Below are positions 58,201 to 64,000 of a DNA stretch of 64,000 bases, one piece after another. The position numbers were made by a program, and so were the translations under genes. Source of the stretch: Henricia sp. BOLD:AAB3569 (Eukaryota; Echinodermata; Asteroidea; Spinulosida; Echinasteridae); NCBI GenBank assembly GCA_037783545.1, contig JBBELK010000009.1, positions 4,340,001-4,404,000 of the forward strand. The letters run 5' to 3'. Below the pieces are notes generated by a model, which had not been told where the DNA came from, made no database searches, and saw nothing but the letters and a program-made list of their open reading frames with translations. Position 1 is the first letter of the stretch, and every line of letters starts with the position of its first letter.

Positions 58201-61200
58201 GCCACATTAGCCAGGATGCGTGCTATATAGCATTGGATCTTGAGACTGTCCGATGCCGCCTTGGATTGACTCAGCTTTATTAGAAGTTGCAGTCCTCCAA
58301 GATTCACTATCTCCTCACAGTGGCTTAGTACCTTTAGGGATAACAATCAACAATAAATCACGTGCTTGATATTAAAGCTGGATTCACACTGAGCATTTTC
58401 GTGCATAAATTTGACACACGTTGCTTCGAGTAAAAGAACCGTGGAGGAAATTTAGAGTCAAACAACACAGTAAAAATCACAGAAACACCTTGAGCTTTCG
58501 CCCAAACAAATTCTGTGGTTTTCAGTGCTCCACAGTTTTATTATATTATGATGCAAAGTACTTATAATGCAGTGCGGGGTATGATTTTGGTATGTCACAA
58601 AATTTGACCCAAATTTCTAATTTTGCATCTTTTTCAAGGTGCTTTTTAATTACGCAAACTCTATATTATACTTTAAGTTATCATGACTATTTAATTATGT
58701 GATTTTGAATTATAAATTTCAAAGCCAACTGGTAACCCTTCCCAGCCTAATCTGTGTCATACTGAAACTTGCGCACATGCATACAGTGGCGGATCCAGCC
58801 TTGTTAAAATACAGGGTGTATGTAAAATCTTATTGATTTTGGAGGATTGAGGAGTGTTAGGGTTAATGACGCTGGATCCGCCACTGGCATGTATGTCTTG
58901 TTATGGAATGAGGAGCTTTGAATTTATTTTTAAAAATAATAAATCAACACTACGTACCTCTGAGTGACTGACAAGTGCCTGCAGATTTACTGTCTCTCTT
59001 GCCTCCTGTGGGATCTTACTCAGACCAGTAACAAACGTCAGCGAGTTGCCACCAAAACACAGTGTCCCGGTCTGTGAATGAAACAATGATACAATGCAAT
59101 TCAATTCAATTCAATTCGTTTTATTTCCACACTTTTCACAAAATAATTAACTAATCAAAACATTACATTCGCTCATTATATAAAAGAAAAGTGAAAGTGC
59201 AGAGGAACCCAAAGAAGCCTCGCTTGTTAATTATGGGTCCCTAATGGGGAACCAAAGTTAATACGTCATAACTATACATCGCTCTATACATACTACTGTG
59301 ACAGTGGCTCACAGTGGCTTCACACCAAACTTGTAGAAGTGTTTACCTTACATATATGTACTATTGAAGGTATAAAGATCCAGTTACCACTATTGACATT
59401 ACACTTTGGCTCTCCATACAAATAAATAAGTTGCAAACTATACCTTGCAGGGTGAAGAACTCAAGTGTCAATGTTTTGGGCTGAGCTTAGAGGACAGACT
59501 GACCTGACCATCAGCTTGTACAGTCTTGCCTTCAGTCATAGCTCTTAAGGTGAAGAACTCGGTGTCAATGTTTCGGGCTGAGCTTAGAGGACAGACTGAC
59601 CTGATCATCAGCTTGTACAGTCTTGCCTTCAGTCATAGCTCTTAAGGTGAAGAACTCGGTGTCAATGTTTCGGGCTGAGCCTAGAGGACAGACTGACCTG
59701 ATCATCAGCTTGTACAGTCTTGCCTTCAGTCATAGCTCTTAAGGTGAAGAATTCAGTGCACCTGTCAATGTTGTCCCTGGGTAAAGCTCCAAGAAGTCTC
59801 TTGAACCCTTCCTCTGTGCTCTCCTAGACACAAATTGATACAAATTTAAGCCTTTTTGCACACAATGCTTTAGGGTAAAGGTTACGAAACTTACATAATT
59901 TGATCTTTCTATGGAGGGGCCAGTATTAAAATCATGTACTGGAAATTTGTGGTCATTTTATATATTCCATAAATTCAACAAACATTACATGCACTTCATT
60001 TCCTCAAATTTACCTTGTTGTTATCCAGAGGGGGCGCGGCCAGGAAAAACCTGCTGTCCACATCAGCTGACCTGGCTAGACCAATCAGTGTCCTTTGATC
60101 GCATGCTTGAGCAATGGCTCTGTACTCCGAGTCTGAAATGTTCAAATTAATTAAAATGTATCAAGGTGACTGATGACACTTTTTTTAAATGGTGTAGCAA
60201 CATGACTGCCGTAAAAAATTACAGGAAAAATAGTTGCGACAAATATGACGGATATGTTACACGCGTTACAGACTTGTGACACACATGTGACACACATGTG
60301 ACACACATGTGACACACATGTGACACACTTAACTGATGATGATTATTACATTTCTATAGTGCACATTCCATATGAGCATGTTCACATGCGCTGTACATTA
60401 TTATGAGTTTACAGAAGCTTACAAGTATCCTCTACCTAAACATCGAGATACATAGGTGGGTGGCGCCATTGGCAGCCGACGGCCAGAGACACCGGGGAAT
60501 CCTCTTTTACTATTCACGAAAGAGTTCCTCTGGGATCTTTTAAGTGCATTACTCAACACGCTGGACCAACGGCTTTACATCCCTTCCGAAAGATGGAGCG
60601 ATTGTGGTTAGATGCCTTGCTCAAGGGCATACATGTAGGTACCATGGTCGGGTATCAAACCCACAACCCCAAGTTTTCACCCGAGTATTGCAACCCTGCT
60701 GCTTACCAAGCCAGTGATGTTTCTTAGCCAATTTGGCAACTGCATTCAGTCTTCGTTGACGATTGTCCGACTGAGCTTTCTTCAGAAGCCGCCATGGGTC
60801 ATCATTGGTCCGATCCAGGGGTAACTTGGAAAGGACTGTTTCAAAGAAATACACCCTTCAATAAGGAACTGTTCCCTGCAATGGCATCAGTCTATTATTA
60901 TCGTACACATGTGCGTTGTTCTTCTTTAAAACAAAATGGCGCATTTGAAGCAATCTGAACTATCTCTAGCAACCAGGGGCCAATTTCATAAAGCTGTTTA
61001 GTAGAAACATTTGCTTAATCAAAAATTTGTTTGCTTTATAAAAATAGGTTAATAGTCAATTTTATGTCAACTTGTGTTCTTAGCAAGAATAGCAGATATT
61101 CTTGTGAAAAACACAAATGGACATGCAATTTTGACTATTGACCCATTTTTATAAAGCAAACAATTTTTTGATTAAGCAAAAATGTCTGCTAAACAGCTTT

Positions 61201-63386
61201 ATGAAATTGGCCCCTGATCAAATGTATCCATTTAATAAAGAATAAGCTATTATCTTACATTGAAGTCAAGTCAGCAACCTAAAACGAAACTAACAAACTC
61301 TTACCTTCAGGGTGTTTGTCTTCCAGAAAATGCTCCAGGATGGACAACCTCCATCTGAATTTACTCTTCATCTGTGCTACCAAGTCATCTGCAGAAAAAC
61401 AAGTCATATAATCCACGCTTGGTTTTATTTGAATGGATTTGGTCCAGTAGATATAGTCCCTATTCTTGTTTTCTGATATTTTTCCCAATAAGCAGCTCAA
61501 ATTTAACCACAAACTTACAGAAAACATAAGGATAAGGAACAGTGCTGTATGACTTGAGATAAAAAGTATATTATACGAGCACAAAAAAGTAATTATTTTT
61601 AGGAATTGTGACCCAGGGACCGTCGGGGTGAATAATTTTGATACAAATGTGGACAGATGTCCATGAGTTTGGGAAATCTGGATGCAGTGAAAAGCAACTT
61701 TGTTCCACCGGGATTCTAACCGATGACCTTCTGCTTAACGTGCATACACCCTACCAATTGAGCTATGAAGCCAAGTGGTGGTCTCAAATCACGGTAGTGC
61801 AGTTGTTCCTCACTGATTGGGATTGGCCATCACGTGAGCTTAGCAAGCACTACAGAGGGATAAACCATTCAATGAGATAACCACCCCTCCCAGAGATCAC
61901 TTAAGATACGCCCCAAACACCTGCCCGGCTTGCCCCAATTATTAAGTATGAATAAGTGATTAATTTTAGGGATTGTGACCCAAGCATCACAAATACAAGC
62001 ACCACAAATTATTTTGTGTCTTTTATAAATTATGTTGGGAGCAAAAATAAATCTAAAGTGTAAAATGAAATTTTACACCTTATATTTCAATAACTTAAAA
62101 TGGTTTTGAGCATTTGAAATATGTTTCATCTCTCAAAGAAAAACGTTTCTCGGCCTGAAGAAAACTTAAAAACATACAAGCTGTCAGGGATATTATGCAC
62201 AATCATCGACATTTCAGAGTTAATGCACTAAAAATTGAAACAAGGGTTCGGGACTCAGAATCGGCCTAGGCCTGTTCAAAATGCATGCAGGACTTATACG
62301 CAGGACTCAAACGACTTGGATAGAGAAAGTGTGGACCTGATAAGACAATAGATTACCTCCAGGTGGAGTTGGATTGATATAAATGTAGGCTTGTGGTTGG
62401 TCAGGCAGGGCAGCATCTGTCTTGTAGTGGACGGCTCGATCTAGTCTGACCCATTCTCGATACAATAGGATTCCTCCTCTAAAATTTAAAAAGTAACAGA
62501 AAATAAATAAAACTTTACATCCCCAATGTGATAAAATTTGTAAAAGGCAGCTAGGTCACTCTGGCTATGATTTTGTCCGAATGTTAAAGGGCACCAAGGC
62601 CATGTGGGGGAAGGGAGGAGGGAGCACTTTGTTCCAAGATTTGTGCTGGTTATTGGTGTATACAAGCCTCATGAAATTTAAGAGGATGGCCAACTTATTA
62701 GCCTCAGGTAAATGTCAGCAGGTAAATGTCAGCATAGTTGCCAGGTGGGAAGGTTGTTGAGGCAGATTTCCTCCCTCCTTTTCTTTCCATAATACAGTTG
62801 TGCTTTTGGGAAAACTCACCCAAGCAGTAACTGCAATAAGGTCCATTGAGCACAAAAATCAAATTTAGTCAAGCCCTGTACTTTACTTCTCTCTCTCACA
62901 CTACCTGCGCCCAAATTCAAGTACTTTGACATTCAAGACATACCACTTAAGAACTGACAAAGTACTAGTAGGCCTACATGTGTTTGATACTTGTACTCAA
63001 ACACCGATAGTACTCGAGTATAGGGCACTTTCACAGGGGTTCAAAAGGTCATGGGTCACTATTGCTCGTCTTCCAGAACAGGAGAGAATAGAGCCACATG
63101 GGGAAACGTACGTGGCTGCTAGCAGAAAAGCACGTGGCTCTAGACTATTGTTCTCTCCCGTTCTGGAAGACAATCAATAGTGACCCGTGACCTTTTGACC
63201 CCTGTGAAAGCGCCCTATGTAGAGTACAAAGTATTACAACCAACAAGCTGCCTACCCTGCAATAGTGGCTGCAACTATGGCTATGACTCGCAGCTTGCCT
63301 TTCCGAACCAACCATCCTCTCTGTGTGGCGCCCTCTGTTGGTCTAATGTGATTGCAAAATGGTCTTCGGATGACAAGGTGGAACAT
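52249..63386 (-). CDS. SERAC1: SERAC1, mitochondria-associated lipase-like protein, complete
   Basis: Fifteen exons with consistent phases: 63256-63386, 62357-62478, 61305-61388, 60707-60835, 60014-60132, 59698-59823, 58958-59071, 58163-58331, 57054-57204, 56652-56826, 55897-55997, 55274-55371, 54707-54889, 53548-53691 and 52249-52469; 688 residues against 654 in human. An in-frame TGA directly precedes the ATG. The N-terminus is basic with one hydrophobic segment (about 33-47). A helical armadillo-like region includes [12 protein letters not shown]. The C-terminal alpha/beta-hydrolase part has [20 protein letters not shown], the nucleophile motif WVSHSMGG (Ser near 504), FSTPHHGS and a probable catalytic His in VNHLDVCK (near 629). 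Human SERAC1 acts in phosphatidylglycerol remodelling and mitochondrial lipid or nucleotide homeostasis at ER-mitochondria contacts. Exons 6 and 8 are followed by tandem partial copies. Confidence 0.96.
52719..52832. mobile_element. Palindromic MITE, GGGGCGCATTCAATAGC ends (114 bp)
   Basis: Left GGGGCGCATTCAATAGCGCA and right TGCTATTGAACGCGCCCC, with ACGTA.GCATACCG/CCGGCGTACGTA inside. Lies in SERAC1 intron 14 next to the element at 52848. Confidence 0.85.
52848..53299. mobile_element. TIR element with GGCTGCTTTCGAGCGC ends (about 452 bp)
   Basis: Left GGCTGCTTTCGAGCGCTCGT and right GCGCTCGAAAACAGCC. Internal CCCTGGTGCTCC/GGAGCACCAGGG-type motifs are shared with the 134-bp element that breaks zinc-finger gene 2. 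Possibly a longer relative, or two nested copies, since GATCGCGCTCAAAAGCG at 52920 looks like an inner end. Confidence 0.72.
53966..54456 (-). mobile_element. tRNA-derived SINE, family 1 (long variant) in SERAC1 intron 13
   Basis: The minus-strand head GGGGTACCGTGGCCGAGCGG and GGGTTCGATACCCGG is followed by the family body, then about 200 bp not in other copies (54001-54200), and ends in an ATAATAATA tail at 53966-54000. Confidence 0.83.
55441..55790 (-). repeat. Tandem tRNA-like repeat array (copy array 2) in SERAC1 intron 11
   Basis: About five units of 70-85 bp, each with TAGCTCAGCTGGTAGAGC (minus strand) or a deleted variant, ATCTGCCC, and GGTTT-type remnants (AAACCTGAGGGAGTATACC). Same repeat as 12340-12670. 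No complete tRNA fold. Confidence 0.82.
56384..56601. mobile_element. Palindromic MITE, GCCAATTTCATA(A/G)AGCTG ends (copy 1)
   Basis: Left GCCAATTTCATAGAGCTGCT and right ACCTCTATGAAATTGGCCCC. Same family as 60966-61215; fragments with GCCAATTTCATAAAACATGT or CCCAATTTTATAAAACATGT occur at about 5603 and 57298. In SERAC1 intron 10. Confidence 0.82.
57693..58163 (-). repeat. Tandem copies of the 3' part of SERAC1 exon 8 (155-bp period)
   Basis: Three downstream copies of the exon-8 end follow the genuine exon. Donor sites (GTGAGT) fall after exon-copy ends at 58008, 57853 and 57698, as at 58163 for the real exon. Each copy has an acceptor-like GTGTGCAG and a 100-nt open segment (58008-58107, 57853-57952, 57698-57797). 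The segment is phase 0 at its start and phase 1 at its end, the same as exon 8, so it is compatible with exons 7 and 9. The copy at 57698 has a TAG in frame; the other two are open. They lack 7 bp found in exon 8. Confidence 0.93.
58794..58886. mobile_element. Short TIR MITE, CAGTGGCGGATCCAGC ends (93 bp)
   Basis: Left CAGTGGCGGATCCAGCCTTG and right TGACGCTGGATCCGCCACTG. Related to 40261-40573. Confidence 0.82.
59451..59750 (-). repeat. Tandem copies of the 3' part of SERAC1 exon 6 (97-bp period)
   Basis: GGTGAAGAA(C/T)TC recurs at 59451, 59549, 59646 and 59743 (periods 98, 97, 97). Each unit carries, on the minus strand, the exon end AGCTGATGATCAG (AGCTGATGGTCAG in the most distal unit), its GTCAGTCTG donor and a short spacer ending CTCAG. 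The most upstream copy belongs to the real exon 6 (59698-59823). Spacers are only about 23 nt, too short for introns, and the copies are not phase-compatible as cassette exons. Confidence 0.92.
60268..60330 (+). repeat. Short tandem repeat (TGTGACACACA, about 5 units)
   Basis: Repeats of ATGTGACACAC with a 12-bp period in SERAC1 intron 4. Confidence 0.95.
60330..60690 (-). mobile_element. tRNA-derived SINE, family 1 (copy 5) beside SERAC1 exon 4
   Basis: Contains, in minus orientation, GGGTTTGATACCCGACCATG, CCGTTGGTCCAGCGTGTTGA and GATTCCCCGGTGTCTCTGG. The tRNA-like A-box end is truncated at about 60690, only 17 bp from the exon-4 donor at 60706. Tail limits at the 60330 end are approximate. 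Confidence 0.75.
60966..61215. mobile_element. Palindromic MITE, GGGGCCAATTTCATAAAGCT ends (copy 2)
   Basis: A 250-bp near-perfect palindrome ending AGCTTTATGAAATTGGCCCC, with AATTTGTTTGCTTTATAAAA arms. In SERAC1 intron 3. High arm identity suggests recent insertion. Confidence 0.9.
61625..61985 (-). mobile_element. tRNA-derived SINE, family 2 (most complete copy)
   Basis: On the minus strand a tRNA-like head reads GCTTCATAGCTCAATTGGTA (A box) with GGTTAGAATCCCGGTGGAAC (B-box region); GATGCAGTGAAAAGCAACT and GTTTGGGAAATCTGGATGC lie beyond on the plus strand. The 24375 and 28325 copies share the same order. In SERAC1 intron 2; 61986-62356 shows nothing else. Confidence 0.8.
63021..63216. mobile_element. 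Palindromic MITE, TAGGGCACTTTCACAGGGGT ends (196 bp)
   Basis: Left TAGGGCACTTTCACAGGGGT and right CCCCTGTGAAAGCGCCCTA, with CTTCCAGAAC(A/G)GGAGAGAA inverted inside and the hinge near GCTGCTAGCAG. In SERAC1 intron 1. Confidence 0.87.
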
Positions 63387-64000
63387 TCATTCAGATGACA
63401 CTGCAAACAATAACTGTTAACAAAACCACAGGAAAAATGACTTTATATTTTGTTTCTAGTAAAATCTTCATATTTGTCCTGCCTAATTTTGGTTTTTCTA
63501 ATAGTTTCAATTAGCGTAGTGACAGCTAACAAGTCATTTTAAGGAAGAAATAGTTATGTAAGGAAATATTGCGTCGGTGTATGGGGCGCAGTAGGGCCGG
63601 TGTATGGGGCGCAGTGGGGCCGGTGTATGGGGCGCAGTGGGGCCGGTGTATGGGGCCCGGGGCGAACTGACATACATGCCATGATGGGGCGAAGTGACCG
63701 ATATCGTCGCGCCGACTAAAAAAATACCCATCTTTCTGTCCGCGCTCACCCTTGCAATATGTTTCTTTTGCAAACAGAACTGCGCCTGTACTATACTTAA
63801 CAAATACAGGCAATACTGTAAACAATTACAGGCATTTTTTTTTCAGTTTTACAACCTAAAATGTTATTCCGTTCCGCACGAGATGGACGTCGCCATGTTT
63901 GCTAGTGCAGGCCAAGTAGAATTAGCCAATCAGAAATGGCGTAGCGAAAGAATGAGAGGAATTTGACCAATGACAAACGTGGTTTGGGCAGGTTTAACGT
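63387..64000. other. SERAC1 5' flank with a 23-bp minisatellite
   Basis: Region upstream of the SERAC1 ATG, where its promoter and 5' UTR should lie; no motif is clear enough to call. 63575-63662 holds four units of GTGTATGGGGCGCAGTGGGG plus GCC. 63690-63960 has a short open frame ending MRGI without family resemblance. Confidence 0.5.

Noticed and set aside
59451-59698. SERAC1 exon-6 copies as cassette exons
   Set aside because: Spacers of about 23 nt are too short for introns, and the copies do not start in the phase needed after exon 5.
63694-63966. 90-codon frame upstream of SERAC1 as a divergent gene
   Set aside because: No start context, domain or splice partner; may be repeat-derived.

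Overview
The window is eukaryotic genomic DNA, most likely from a marine invertebrate deuterostome. An echinoderm fits best, but the species cannot be named from sequence alone. Evidence: genes with many short exons and GT..AG introns; orthologues of the animal genes HSPA12, TMEM230 and SERAC1; a lineage-specific cluster of C2H2 zinc-finger genes; an intact BEL/Pao LTR retrotransposon; and a very high density of palindromic MITEs and tRNA-derived SINEs. No bacterial-type operon, CRISPR array or rRNA was seen.

Layout. 1-7070 (+): 3' part of an HSPA12-type Hsp70-like ATPase gene; its first visible exon lies in a four-copy tandem array of a partial exon. 7071-12999: 3' flank with MITEs and a tandem tRNA-like array. 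13000-14966 (-): complete two-exon TMEM230; its intron holds a 1.5-kb inverted-repeat element that itself carries a SINE. 15000-22900: repeat-rich desert with a 2-kb inverted-repeat element and nested MITEs. 22969-34262 (-): three tandem C2H2 zinc-finger paralogues within a segmental duplication; the middle one is broken by a 134-bp MITE. 34300-36900: MITE, 18-bp minisatellite and low-complexity sequence. 36936-50775 (+): an eight-exon, 493-aa seven-transmembrane protein of the GOST/Lung_7-TM type; intron 6 carries a young, antisense, full-length BEL/Pao element (41995-49190) with 657-bp LTRs and a 5-bp target duplication. 52249-63386 (-): complete 15-exon SERAC1 (688 aa), tail-to-tail with the GOST gene.

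The genes are ordinary housekeeping-type neighbours (chaperone-like ATPase, endomembrane protein, Golgi-type 7TM protein, mitochondria-associated lipase-like protein) plus a fast-evolving zinc-finger cluster. I see no shared pathway. The most unusual pattern is that exons of two unrelated genes (HSPA12 and SERAC1) sit in short tandem arrays of exon fragment plus splice sites. In two of these arrays some extra copies are open and phase-compatible with the flanking exons, so they could act as alternative cassette exons. Transposon biology is also well displayed: nested insertions with exact target duplications, empty sites visible in paralogous blocks, and a MITE that disrupts a gene.
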